Shown here: one piece after another, positions 38,622 through 51,819 of the stretch
Position numbering within the stretch: position 1 is the first letter of the stretch
Layout of the letters: each line of letters opens with the position of its first letter
NCBI RefSeq assembly: GCF_963662255.1
Contig: NC_085056.1
Span: 11,310,123-11,374,122, forward strand
DNA: 64,000 nt
Direction: 5' to 3'
Origin: Cinclus cinclus
Taxonomy: Eukaryota > Chordata > Aves > Passeriformes > Cinclidae
Program-made: the position numbers and the translations under genes
Notes under the pieces: model-generated
Told to the model about the DNA's origin: nothing
Database searches by the model: none
The model's input: the letters and a program-made list of their open reading frames with translations, nothing else

Positions 38622-41113
38622 AAAACATTTTTGGTAGTAAAATACAAATAAAGAAAAGTCAATGCTCAGTAAGCCCTTTAACAAAGCAAACAATTCAGCT
38701 CTTTATGACATTAGCAAATAATAAAGAAAAGATCTGACATTTACACTTGATGAAATTTTATGCTATAACAGAGACGAAGAAAATGGGATGGAAATCACAC
38801 ATGATAAAGCCTGTCCATGAAATTCAGATGGGTTTTAAAAACAACCACTGCTAAATATTTTGGGAGCTCTCTTACTGTATTGAGGTCCATATTATTTTAC
38901 TGGAAAAATCTGTCTTTAAAGTCACTTCAACACAGGCAAATTCTATTTATTTGGAATTATTGTGGTCAAATAATAATGAGGGACTTCAAGGTTTTTATTT
39001 GTGTAGGAACCAGGGAAAGGTAACATGGTACAGAAATAGTCAAAAAGCGGTTTGTAGAAATTAGAATTGATTTGCTATCATAGCTACAAGAATTGGATTT
39101 TCCTGAAAACTTCTGGTAAATGTTCTTGGCACTTGCATTTAATGAACTGGATTTTGAATTCAGAGTAACTTATAGTTGCTCTATATTTTCAACTTAGGGG
39201 CCTGTGGCTGTATTTTCTGGTGTTGGAATGTGGCACAAGGAGCAGTGATACATACTGATTTATTACAGTGAAACTTATAGTTAATTCACCTTTTTCCATA
39301 GATGAGATAGTTTTGTGCATTAAAGTAGCATACACAAGACCTAAACCTGAGGAGAGCAGCTCACACCTCCCTTTAAATAATAAACTAAATTGATTAAACA
39401 CTAGGTTAATTTCACTAGACTCTCCAAGCAGAGTTCAGGCTGGCTTTCCTCATTTACTTTTTTAGCAACATGATGACACGGAGCTGCAGAGTCACATATC
39501 CAGTTCATCCTCAAAGCCATGCCCTGCAGATTAAAGGAAGATGGTTCTGTAGTGTGGTACCATGAATCAACTTATCTGATAAATTCACTGGTCTAAAATA
39601 AAAAAAAAAATAAAACATATTCAGTGTCTGACTACTAAAGAACAATAGAAAAGAATATTCTGGATCTTATGGCCTTGCTTCACTTCTGATGTGTCACAAA
39701 AATAAGCTCCACAGCAGTTGCTTTCATAAGGTCATTATTAATAAACTGCCATTTTAAGAAAGCATTTGTAGAATTATGTCATGCAATCCTATGGGAAAGT
39801 TTATCCTTTGAAAACTTCACCTTCAGTGTCATATCCAGCAGAATTTAATCCTTTATAAAAGTGATGTCTGAATATTTCTTTTTTCTTTGTATCTGCATGT
39901 CAGCAAGTGATTTCAATGAAGGCATGAAAGACTGAAATAGAGCTGAAACTATAGGGGAAAAAAAGAACTCATCACAGAGCTAAGTTTACTCTAAAAGTGT
40001 TTCCCTATAGTAGAAAAATAATAAATGAGCAAAACATCCAATGTAGCATGAGATGTATAGAATTTACTCATCTAGTTAATAAACAAAAGAATTATATACA
40101 GGTAAATGTGAGGGTGTTTAAAAAATAGTGTACAAGATAGTAATGGAGGCAGATGTCAGAAACTGTGTGATTTACACTCTGGCTCTCACTGAAGTTTTTG
40201 GTGTCTTGGACAGTATTTCTATCGGGGTTTTGAGGCATGCATGCTGTTTTTTAGCTTAGAACCTTTAGATTTAACCACAGAGGAGAATTAGGAATCAGGA
40301 TCTTGTGGGCCATAATTTTCAGTCCCAAGACTGGCTCTCTCAGTTGTGATGGACCGTTTGTTTATCTGATAATAATTAAAACAATCTTTAAAATAAGGCA
40401 TGCATTTTCTGTAACTTGGTTTTGTTTTGTTTTTTTTTTTAATTGTCATTAGTAGGACATAGCAGGACTATATTTAGCCTGCTATATTTTAGTTTCATCA
40501 TGACAAGAGGAAGGCCTGATAAAAGGTTTCTTTAAGTACTGTATTTAAGGACAAAAAAGAAGAGAACATTTTTACAAGGAGTTAAGCAGCAGGTTTCAGC
40601 TGTATCATTCACTTTAAATGATCTTTTGTAACAGGAGACAAAGCAAGAAAGGTACCCTCGGAAGAGGTACCACACTATTTTCATGTTGATTGCAATAAGT
40701 GCTGAGAGCAGAGTACATTCTTGGTAAAATCAATGTCTGTGAGGGGGGAAAAAAATAAAAAAAGCAAAAAAGGCAGCACAAAGGCTTCAGGATTTATCCT
40801 TTAAGTGCTTCTCCAGGAACAAAGGCTTACCCAGCAAGGGCAGGAGCAGTGGCCAGGAGGAAGGAGGGGACAATAGAGGGGCTATCGTGGGGTGAAGGGG
40901 CTATCGCAACAGGAAGAGCATCAGGAGGGAACATCTTCATTAATTCTACCGTGTATTTGCTTTCTTAAATCTTCTTGTGCGCTCATTCAGCCTTGATCCC
41001 GTTCTGTGATATTGTTGCAAATTTATAGTAAACATCTCCCTTCAAGATAAGGAGAGAGAAATAAGCCTGAACTGTAAAAGAAATTAAGAAATAAAAATAG
41101 CCCAAACCCCGCT

Positions 41114-41172
41114 ACAAAACAAAACATAAGTATTCCAAAACAAAACAAAAAAAAAAAGAATCCCAAAACAAA
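41114..41172 (+). repeat. CAAAA-rich low-complexity tract
   Basis: The stretch is almost free of T and G, with repeated ACAAAACAAAAC words, an A11 run and CCCAAAACAAAGG at its end. It has the same style as the tracts at 11895-12010, 17591-17660 and 57495-57537. Confidence 0.7.
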
Positions 41173-41496
41173 GGGTAGAAAGGCTTGATTCAATAGCACC
41201 TGAAACTGACAGTCACAAGACTGAGATACAATATCACCAAATTACTCCAGTGCTCTTTCACTAGAGCAATCTCTTTTCTTCTTCAGCAAAACCTTTCCTC
41301 AGAATAATTATTAAGGCAGGCCTAGGGAACTGTGTGCATTTCAGAGCTTTCATTTTTAGAAAGACTGTTTAATATTTATATAAAGCTCATGTTAAGTTTA
41401 TGCACCTGTCAAAATACTAAATTATATGATAGTGATTGCAAAACGAGCTATTTATCAGACAGATGTCTCTACTATCCTGGCATACACAGATCTGGA

Positions 41497-41517
41497 GGGG
41501 CAGGGCCCCCCTGCCCC
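41497..41517. repeat. GC-rich perfect hairpin
   Basis: GGGGCAGGG is followed by CCC and then CCCTGCCCC, giving a 9-bp perfect stem with a 3-base loop. It stands out from AT-rich flanks. No T-run follows and no function is evident. Confidence 0.7.
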
Positions 41518-44500
41518 AGGGAACTGGTGCTTTATCTATGCCAGGGGAGTTTGTTTAACCCTGCTGGCTCTGAGACCTGCGGGGACTGAAGGAGCTGTGC
41601 CCAAGAATGCCCCGACCACCACTGGGTACTAATAACTTTTGCTTGACTAAAGGCTTGTGAAGTACAGGTGACTATTCTGCTACCTTCGTGTTTCCTGCAG
41701 TGTTCTTCAAAAGTTGCCTTGCTTTGATATTGGGTAGCTGCTTTCTCCAGCTGTGGTCTTAGGAGTGACAAAATAATGAGAGGATATGTTTTAAGTGGAA
41801 GACGGATGTTCTCATGGAATAACTCTATAATCAACAGGATTGTAGAATAATGGCTAGAGGTGTTAAAGCCTGACCTCAGCCAGCTGTACATTGGGGCTGA
41901 AATGTGCTGTTTGTCACTGCTGGGAATAGGTCAGAGTGTCAGAAGCCCAAGTCAAGGGGCAGAGCTCAAGGAAAAGGTCAGAGCAGGAGAGGATGGAGCT
42001 GTGACAAGCCGAGTGTGACACAGGGCAATAGTAACACCACAATCCATAGAAAGTTTAAGCAGTTTGCTGTAACTTTCACCAGATGTCTCTGAACTTGTGC
42101 CTTGCATTGTCAGGGTTTTGCAAGATACTTATTGGCCTTGGCTGTGCCAATGAGAGAAGTACAATGTAGTGTCTTATTTTCATCTTTAATGAACAGCCCC
42201 TGTGCCTTAGAACCCCTTGGATGTGCATATTAAAAAACAAGTATGGTGGTCCTGGGGTTGAGGCTTGGATCTGGCATCTAGAAAACAGCCCCTTCCTTCC
42301 AGTAAGGCTGATCTCACAGTATCTCAAAGTAAAACACAAGGTCTCTATGTCCAAACTAATCTTGTGCTGCCTTTTTTCTTTCCTTTTTTTTTTTCTTTTG
42401 TTAAAAAAAAAGGTATGTATTTATGAAGAATAAGCTACACGGGCTTCGCTCTTCTTTGGAGAGAAATTCTTTGTAAATATGACTAAGACTGTCTAATCCT
42501 TGCTATAATAAACTCCACTGATCTGAGCAGGTGTATATCACAGTTGCTGCTTTTTAGCAGCACAGCACTTCCTGCATGCTCCATGGAGCAAAATTTCTCA
42601 CACTGGGAGAAGAACAAGAAAAAGGAGAAGGTAAAATAACTGAATTCCTCCCTCAAATGCAAATCCATACCAGTTTGCTACTAATCTCCTTTGAATAGCT
42701 GTGCACTCAGAAACTAAGAGGAAACCAGCAGTCACTATCTGGCTGACAAATCACCCCCTGTATTATCCAAACAGTTTGGCAAATAACTGGTAAATGGATC
42801 CTTGGAAGCCTGCAGTTATTTTAAATAAGTCCTCAAATTCAAAAGCCATTAGGGAATTTTGCAAAAATTACTGAAATATATTAGCATGGTATAAAAAATA
42901 TACTGCATATCACTCGTGTGTACTGTGTAGCTGTGCTTGCTACAGTTACTTAATATGTATGTTAAATACATTGGGGTGAGAAATAGTTTTTTACTCAGTT
43001 CACATTTGTTTTGGATCTGTGCGATTATGAATTACTGAGCTAGGGATATACCTATGGAAAAATACAATGCAGTAGATATCTAATTATGACCTGAAGTGAA
43101 AATGAATTGTAACTCTGATACTTATGATTTGCTGCATTATAAATAGAAGTGATGTATTACTGTTTCACCTACTGCTCTGCTAGTGATGGATCATAATAGT
43201 AGATCATCATAATTCTGAAATCAGAACAGAGCTGGTTTTTCTTCCATATAATTCAATTTTAACTCCTCTACTGAGGTTGTTGAGTATCACAATCTATCTA
43301 CTTTACATTACATTTTATTAGAAAGAAGATATGTTAATCTATCTGGTAGCTGTTCATTACTAATATCTGTTTATGAGACTTCTCTATTAAAATGTCCAAC
43401 CTACCTTTTGATAGTCTTATTACATTTTCAACATGACCCACATGACCGTTAGAAAGAGAAACAGATGACTAAGGACCAGGTTTGAAAAGGAAGGCTTCCC
43501 CTTCTGTATGTGCTGTTTATGTGTATATTTAAAGCAAAATTGCTGTACCATTATTGTAAAGTTTCAGATCAATATGGTCTTGGTGCCATAATGTTCAGTG
43601 GTTCAACAAGACCTTCCTTCATGCATTTTCTCCTTGGCAGTGCTTTACATTCAGTAATTCCACATATTTCCCCCTTCTTAAAACAGTGGTGCTGGGTCTT
43701 ATCCTGCCCATCCTCTGGCAGTGGTACAGCTGGGCTGAGCACCTTCCCTTCCCCTCTGAGTGAGTGTTTGCATATTATCTCCTCTGCAGAGGGAAGCCTC
43801 TGAAGAAGCAGGAGCATCCCCACCATAAATCCAGCCTGTGGCAGGCGCATGAAGCCTGAAATAGTATTGACCTATGGGAATTTATATGTAACAGGTTCAC
43901 AAAGTCTTACCCGTGGAAGACTCTGAGTGTCCTGTCCCTCTTGCTGCCGACAGATTCCCCTCACATTTCTGTCATCATGCTCCATTTTCTTTTTGATGCT
44001 TCAGCAGCCCGTGCTCCCTTTCTTGCTAAGGGCCCTGGCATGTGGCCATGGCAGAAGCAAGAGTCACAGGGGCAGCTAATAAGAACTTTCTGTGGGAAAT
44101 AAAGTCCACTCCCTAGGGAGCCTTCTCCAGCTCCACTGCTACAAAGAGGAGGGGAGCTGCTGGATGTTTTGGTGGAACAGATCAGTCACCCTCAGCCATT
44201 GCTCTGTTTTGCATGCACAAGCCTCTCACTTCAGATAGTGTTGGATTCTTTTTCAGGAGCGACTGCCCCATCTGTACATACAAGGCTGTGTCTTTTAAAA
44301 ACCTGTTTTATTTTAATAATCTTATTTATTTAGTCTGTGGCTATGTCGAAAAACCTCCAGCTGCTTCTGCAGCTTGCTTTGGAGAGGACTGTGCTAGGAC
44401 AAGCAGCAGGCAGACTCTGGCAGCCTGGCCAGGGACACAGGGTGGTCACCTCAGCTCTGCCTGGCCCTGGGACAGTCACGGCTCCTGGGGCCAGATGTGG

Positions 44501-47500
44501 AGCCTCTGGCTGCCCAAGAGGGATGGGAAAAGCACAGAGCAGCTCTGCAGGAAAGGTGTGACTGTGTCTGCAGGACAACACAGGTAGTGCTTGTGCATCT
44601 TTGCTGAAGAACTAAACATCAGCTGACATTTGGGGCTTGGGGAGAAAGAGATCCCAACAGCCCGTGGTGAAGGAACATTCATTTCTCAGATGTGTTTGTG
44701 CACCATGGCTTAAAACACACAGTGGAAATATTGCTGGAAACTGTACTAAATGATTTAGTCCTTATTTTATAAAGGCTATGAAAGATTGAGTATCAGATAA
44801 ATAGTTTTTGTAGTTGATTGTTATCTTTCCTTAAAAAAAGAGTTCAGCCTATCTCTGGCTGGACAGTTAATTTGGTAGTTGCTTTCTTTCTCTATGCTGT
44901 GTCTGTGAGTAGGCAGCCTGGGTTCACTTATTTCAAAGAAATTGTGTGAGCATACTACAGTTCATAGAATGTTTTGAAATTCCTTTCTGGCTGTTTACAT
45001 TTAAAAACTGGAGGTGGTCTGCCTGGACATAGCCCCACCACCAATTTCCCTGACATCCTATGTGGAATACTTTTAATATTTGGTTAAATTAATATTTATG
45101 ATTTAAAGAGCATTTTCTCTTAATATTCTGCAGCATCAGTTCATAATATTTTTTGTGACTGCATCTACCATTAACTTGTAGATGTATGGAAAACAGGCAC
45201 AACCACAGTAATTGTGTGGTTTCGTTTACCTGGCTCCTTTTGTAACTGAGAGTTGCTGTCACCCAACAGCTGTTGGGAGGTTCTGAGAGGAGGTAGCTGG
45301 TGTCAGACCCACTTCACAGGGACAAGCCACCAAGGACCACTGACAAACTGACACCTGACAAAAGGAAGTGAGAATGGAGTGAGACAGGGTGTCCAACTTT
45401 GCTGCAAGGTGACTCCTAATTGCACCTGAATAAAATAGGAGAGCAGAAAAGAGTAGTTTGCATCATGGTTGCTCCATTTCTGTGCCTCTCTAGATAATGA
45501 GACGTTGGCCTCTGGAGCCACCTTTAGCATATTCTACAGCTGCTAATTTCATTAAATGGCCATGAGTCGGGAGTACATTAACAAGTCAAAGTAGTTTCAC
45601 TTTTTCTTTCCCATTATTAATTTATTTCAATGTCTTAGCCTTTGTATAGGAAGGGAAATGCATATCAAATTGTATATCCTATTCTTGTTTATTGAAGAAG
45701 AAAAAGCAAATTTAAGATTCTGTAAACTTTCACAAAGGCCAATCTTTAACAGACTTCAGAAATCTGTGAAGAAATAAGTAAAAGAGAAAGGAAGAAAGAG
45801 AAAATGCTAGAAGCACAAATGAAATGTGTATATATGTACAGTCTTAAACCTCCTGCATTACAACTGAATGAATAACTCCTTGAGCAATAATTTATTTTCA
45901 TGCTGTTAATTAGAAGCGTAATTAATTTTTGGAGATTATAAATAATGGTGCGCAAAATGTCATTCCCAGCAGATCAAACAGAAATAATATAAACATTCTT
46001 AAAAAAAGTAGCTTGCAATGAAACTAATGAAACTTGTACTAATGAAAACTATAAATTTGTGTCTGAAGTTAGTAATTTATTGGTAAAATGCAGGGGTTCA
46101 TTAATCATTCTGCTTTCTCTTATACTTGGCACATATGGAAGGAAAATCTCTGTTTATCACTGCTTCAAATAAACAGTAGCATAAGTAGATTATTCCCAAC
46201 AGAAAAATTTTTCCCACACCCTAATCTCAGAGCAATCATTCACTGATCTAAATGAGCAGTTACTTAAACCGCTAAGAAGGGATGCTAATTAGCTAAGGAA
46301 AACTAGGCAAGAGTGTTTAATTTAAAAAAAAAATCCAACACTTTTTTCCCCCTGCTCTCTTATTTCTAATGTGTTATTTACTTCTGGCTGACTTGGATGC
46401 TGTCCTCATGACAGTGTCATATGTGGGTGTGTCTTCAGAGGAGGACTTTGGAGTTCTTACAAACTTCTTTTCCCCAAAGCTTTGGGTTTGTAGCCTCTGC
46501 TCAACTGTGATTACACCTCCCATTTCCCAGTGGGCTTAGGTATGTACTGGGCTGAAAATGGGAATGAGTGTGAGTCCACTCTGGTCCCTGCAAGCAGGAA
46601 AGGTGCATCTGCATCTGCCTAGACTGCAAACACTTTAAAACATGTAAATACTTCTGTTTTTCTACAGATGCCTCATGCCTCCAGGTCCAGACAGTTCCTG
46701 ACAAGCTATATGCCTTAGAAAGAAATATATTTTAGCCTTTGATGCCAAACAGAATCTGCAGCATATGATGCACAACTAACATCAAAACTCTGCTACGCTT
46801 ATAGATGATGTTGGGTCTCTACATCTTGGAAGCCTCCTCTGATGCTCTAGTCATCAGTGAGGAGAAATAAATGGCACTCATGAGACAAAGAAGGAGGAGT
46901 TTATCACCCAGCCACCAGAATTCTTGTTCCTACTCTCTGTCCTGAGAACCTGTCCCTCTTCCACTTCTCCAACAGTGCTGAGAAGTCTTAGGCTTATGGT
47001 CACTGTTGGCACAGGATTGGTGTTGATGTGTTATGTATTAATCCTGGGTCAAGCACATCAGGTTGTAAGTCAAATAGCTACAGAATGGCTTCTATCAGTA
47101 GATTTCTGGCATTTCTGATCACCCAAAGATGTAGATTTTTGTGCTTGAGATGCCCTGGTTGATGTGAGTTGTCTTATATTTTGCTAAGTGTTGTCTTCAG
47201 TACTGGTAGTCATCATGTGAAGAGGGATGATAATCAAAACAGTATTGGGGTAGCACAACACTTACATGGATTAGAAATGTGAATTTCATGTTTTGGTTCC
47301 ATTTTACTAATTTTATTCTGCCTTCTGACTTGCCAGTATTGAATGATATAAGGAAGGGTCTTTTGGAAAATGCATGGACATTGTCAATAGGCTGCTAATG
47401 GCTGCAGGCAAGATTCCAGGTTTTAAATTTATGTATTTATTCCATTAAAAATGAAATTATTCTACAGAGGGGAGAGGCACTATGTAACAACAGCACTATT

Positions 47501-48360
47501 ACTGAATGGGTGGCACATATGGGATATGGATGAAATTCTGGAACTTAGATCTCATTCCATCTCATTCGTTCATCCTTGCTTTAATTCCAGCAGACAAACA
47601 ATGCTGTCTGTATAGGTATGACCTCATCTAAGTTATAGCTTATTTCCCCCTCAATAAATTGTATTCCTTTTACATTCTCTTTTGCAAGGACAAGAATCTA
47701 GTTCTCTCATATACTATCCTGCAAAAATCTTTCTACCTCAATTTTTGCTTTAATTCTTCAAGTAGAATTTTAATGTGCTTAAAGATATTTTCAGGAGGGT
47801 TGGCAAAGACAAGCTTTTAACAGATCTAGGTGTTAGAGATTTTGCTGATATTTCTAGAAGGCTGCAAAACTCTGTGTGAATGGTAGAAGCAGAGCTAAAT
47901 GTTGTTGAGCCCAGGCAAATACATTGAGTGTATTCCTGCATACAGAGATTAAGAATCAAGCCCATGTAGAGTGTGTAGATTGGTCTTTGTTTAGCCTGTG
48001 AGCTGTGATTCACCAGTTTGGCATTCTGTTGAGTAACCAGGCATCATTGTGGACCTTTGATGTATTCTCCATTAAAATGCATGTGCTGTACTTCTGGAGG
48101 ATTGATGGGAGGTGGAAAAATTGAAGACATAGTAGAAAGAAAACAGAGAAAGAAAATGCTCATAGGCTACATAGAAACAATTCATGTCAACATGTGAATA
48201 AATACTTCATGTACCTATGGCTATACAAAAACCACTGAAAGACTTCTGTGCTCTGCTGCATTTTGTCTACAAAATTAGTACCATAGAAAATAGTTCTGAA
48301 CAAGACATATTCTGAATAAATGCTTTTGTGTTCAAAGCAATTGGACATCTGCGATAATAG

Positions 48361-48450
48361 GTTCTGTTCTTAACTCTGCCACAGGCTCATTTTATGACTT
48401 AAAAAAAATGTGCAAAAATTGCCTATGTTTCTCCTTCTCTATTGGTAAGA
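48361..48450 (+). mobile_element. Possible MIR-like SINE fragment
   Basis: GTTCTGTTCTTAACTCTGCC, then ACAGGCTCATTTTATGACTT and, 30 bases on, GCCTATGTTTCTCCTTCT resemble the core and 3' part of MIR-type SINEs (CTCTGCCAC, GTGTGACCTTGG, CCTCAGTTTCC words). The Leu-like GGGCAAGTCA word is replaced by an A8 run. It is a weak match, by eye. Confidence 0.33.
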
Positions 48451-49476
48451 AAAATATTAATCTGATTAGGAAGTTGTTAATTATAATTTCTGAAATAGTT
48501 TGAGCTCCTCAGAGAAGAGTACTAAAGACATGAAAAGAAGTATTATTTTATATGGACTTTACAATTCTAATTCTCTGACACTAGGGATAAATTGGTTTAT
48601 GACAGATGCCTTCACCTGTTTGGTATAACTGCTATGAAACCTAGAAAAAAAAGAACTTGAATTAGAGAAAGCACACTGACAATTTGTAGTTTTGCATAAG
48701 TATTATTTTAAATTCTGACCTCCAGATGAGATCTTCCATTGTATAATGCATGGGTTTATATAGTAATATACAGAAATGATAGAGAAGGGAAAGATTCAGT
48801 GCTATGTGACTGAAGGCATGAAAGATTCTCAAAGTCTTTCATATTATCATCATCTTTGAATAGTGCTTTGGTCTTTTGTTCCTCTTATGATAGACGATAC
48901 TTTAGTGTTGCAATGACAGACAAACTCCTTCTCCAAGCTGAAGGGGGAAAACACTAACAGAGGTTAAATATATGTTCACCTAATCACAAATTCTCTTCAT
49001 AAAGCTGATTGCTACCAATAATTTTATTTTTCTGTTTTTGATGATGTATTACTGATGTGTAACTGCTTTTCCTCACATCGTAGTTAAATGCAATGAGATG
49101 TTTCTATGGTAGAAAATGCTCCATTTCTTCTTTGGGTAAAAGAAGTAGGTTTTGAAAAATATTTCAAAATAGGAGCACCATGTTGAGGTTTTTAATTAAA
49201 ATACTAGATAGTGGCTTCTTGGAGAGATTTATGTATCATCTCAGATTGTCTTTATTCCAAATACTGTTATTTTACTATTCTCTGCCTGACTCCAAAACTT
49301 TTATTTTGACCCGTTTCAGAAGCCTTAGTGAATCAAAACTCTTCTACAAGTTCAAGTTTTCAGACTCTGACCTTTAGAAAGCAAGCAAGCAAGAAAGAAC
49401 CCATGTGAAAATGCTGTTCTCTCCCTCCAGCATCACCTTTTCTATATGAAACAGAGATGCAAAGTTTGAGTTTGTT

Positions 49477-49508
49477 GGTTTTTTTTGTTTTTTTTTTTTC
49501 TTTTTTAA
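49477..49508 (+). repeat. Poly(T)-rich tract
   Basis: T8, G, T12, C, T6 in a row. On the - strand it encodes a spurious Lys run inside a 121-codon frame. Confidence 0.75.
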
Positions 49509-50774
49509 GTAACAGGAATAGGAGGGGGTGATTACTGGGTAATTGATATGCTGTACTGCAGAGCTACTGGGCTCACACAGCTGCTCAGAGAAACAGGATA
49601 GCCCTTTTTCCTTGTGGTATTTGGTATAATCACAAGGCTGCCACAGCATCAGCTGGTCATTTTGACAGGGTTCAGTGGGTATTCTAGACCAAAAAGCACA
49701 TGTAAATAAAAATGGATCTCTTCTGGACGTGCACTTCACCGGAGTGCTCCTGGAAGACGCCTCATTTCATAACACAGGCCCTCTCTAACCCAGCCATTAA
49801 ATTATCATATAATTAAAGGATTTCTTTGTTAATTATTAGGTCATTAAATGTGTTCTGCCTCCTGCAAACCTAAGGAAAAGGCCATAGGAAGCTCTATGGG
49901 AGATAACTTGGAGAAGCCCAGAACTCCTTTAGTAGTTGTACTGTACATGTCCTCTCTTATGCAAACACTCTGGGGCCACATTTTATTAAACAGTATTGAG
50001 GAATATTCTGCATTTGATTTGGTACATTTAACTGGGGTAACCACTGAGGCTTCCCCACTCTTGCAGTAAGACTTTTATCAAATATGAACTGTTGATAGCT
50101 GCTCTATTTTATGTGATTTTTTTCAGACATTCTGATACTCTTGTCGCACATTTTTTAAGTCTATAAGTTTTTTTCAGTCTAGTCAAGAGATTCTGAAATG
50201 CATCCCATAGGATGGAATGAGGGAGTGGATACTGCTAAGTGCTCTCAGCTGTTGTGGGAGGGTCACCTACCCTAATCTTACAAGATCAGAAAATGAAAGT
50301 CTTTAGAAATAGGGAACTCAGCTGCAGCCTATTCCCTGGTGGCAAACTGGTATGTTGCTGTTAGTGGTTGTCACCTCTTGACCATGACGCCTAAAAATTA
50401 GAGGGAAATAGAAGAGAAGGGATTTAACAGGCTTGTATTGGAGAAACTCTGTATAAGAATGATGAGCTTGTTTGATTTGTATGTAATGAGCACCAGGTGC
50501 CACACCATATGTGTAAGCTGTGTTACTCACTATCCCCAGTTTCAGGAAATTTGTTGTGTCTGGCCTCTTGTTTTCCTGACTCAGTTCATACTGAACTTCA
50601 GATGGGTGACAGAACAGCCGAACAATTTCAGATTCACTCGCTACCACTGCCCAGGAGAAGATAATATAGGTACACAGGTAATGATGCATTCAAGCAAAAT
50701 ACCTAGTGCTTGTAGAGCTCTCTCCAGATGTATATTTTGTTTGGTTTAAAGGCATTATATGAATGATACAATCT

Positions 50775-50794
50775 ATTTTCTATATATAGAAAAT
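50775..50794. repeat. Perfect 20-bp AT palindrome
   Basis: ATTTTCTATA is followed directly by its reverse complement TATAGAAAAT, with no spacer. The first base pair outside does not match, so the palindrome ends there. Confidence 0.8.
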
Positions 50795-51803
50795 TATGTT
50801 TATGGAAATGCCTGTATTTTATATATTTTAGAATACCTTACTTGGCATCTAAATGCAGAACAACTTCATTTTTACTGAGATGATGTGGTCATGAATAGGA
50901 ACTATCAAACACTAGAATAGATAATGACCCATATGTGAGAGTTGCCTTTAGATATACAGCCGTGTTTACAGAGATTAGGGGAAGGCTTCATGCGCTTCAG
51001 TGCAATTTACTAAATACAATGTGGGATGAAATTGCTGTTGTTGGAGCACAGGACAGCTTTAGAAATGAGTAGCTTGGGGGAGGAAAGCCTTATGTATTCA
51101 CCTGAAACAGAAAGCATTAGTAAATTTAGATGGCTGTTCTCTTGAAATAATTTGCACAATTGCAATACCTTTGACAGTGAATTCCAGTTAATTGATTTAC
51201 AATAAGAGAGAACATGTTTTTCTAGGAACAGCTCCCGTATGAGCCTTCTCTAATAAAGTCTTGCTGATTTCTGTCCAATTTCTTAATGTGTTCTGTCATG
51301 TCATCAACTTCATTTCTCCTCATCATGTCTTCTCCATGGCAGTACCTCAGAGTCTTTTCTGTGTTTCAGCCCTGTTTTCTGATGTTAACTTAGTGTTTTG
51401 CAATTGCTCCCCAATAAGTCACAAGCTCTTGCGTAGAGGGGACAAAGACAGTGCATATCCCTGCTAGTCCAGAGTGAGCCTGTCCTCAGCATGAGCAGCC
51501 AGAAGTGACGCCATGAGAATGTACAGGGACAAAGTCCTCTGAGCATCTCCTTAATGGGAACAGAATTTGGCTCTGGCTTTTGTGAAATATTTAGCAACAA
51601 TCTCTCTAATAATCCTGCCTGTCTTTTGAGGATAACTGGCCAGTAGAATCAAAGGAACAGACAGAGGCACATGCCTAAAAGAGTCATTTCTTTAGAAAAG
51701 CAGACTAAAAATAATTTGGCCTTTAGATATCTGCAGTATGTTACAAATGCATATATGTTACCACACAATTCCTATTCCTCTCTTCTATCTCCAGAAAAGT
51801 CTG

Positions 51804-51819
51804 TGTGTGTATACACACA
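51804..51819. repeat. TG/CA palindrome
   Basis: TGTGTGTA followed by TACACACA, a perfect 16-bp palindrome next to a TTTA repeat (51820-51833). It probably arose from TG and TTTA microsatellite drift. Confidence 0.7.

Larger units (their letters stand above)
36211..48360. other. Intergenic, no gene seen
   Basis: This is AT-rich gene desert. Simple tracts lie at 38592-38621 (T and ATT), 40427-40441 (T-rich), 41114-41172 (CAAAA-rich) and 42368-42412 (T-rich then A9). A GC-richer patch lies at 44330-44580, where several overlapping frames of 74-124 codons occur on both strands without domain features. AT-rich blocks near 37020-37230, 38090-38560 and 45880-46130 look like candidate conserved noncoding elements (see findings). 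Confidence 0.65.

Noticed and set aside
44213..44587. 124-codon frame on the + strand
   Set aside because: It crosses a GC-rich patch with open frames on both strands, has no motif and has no splice context.
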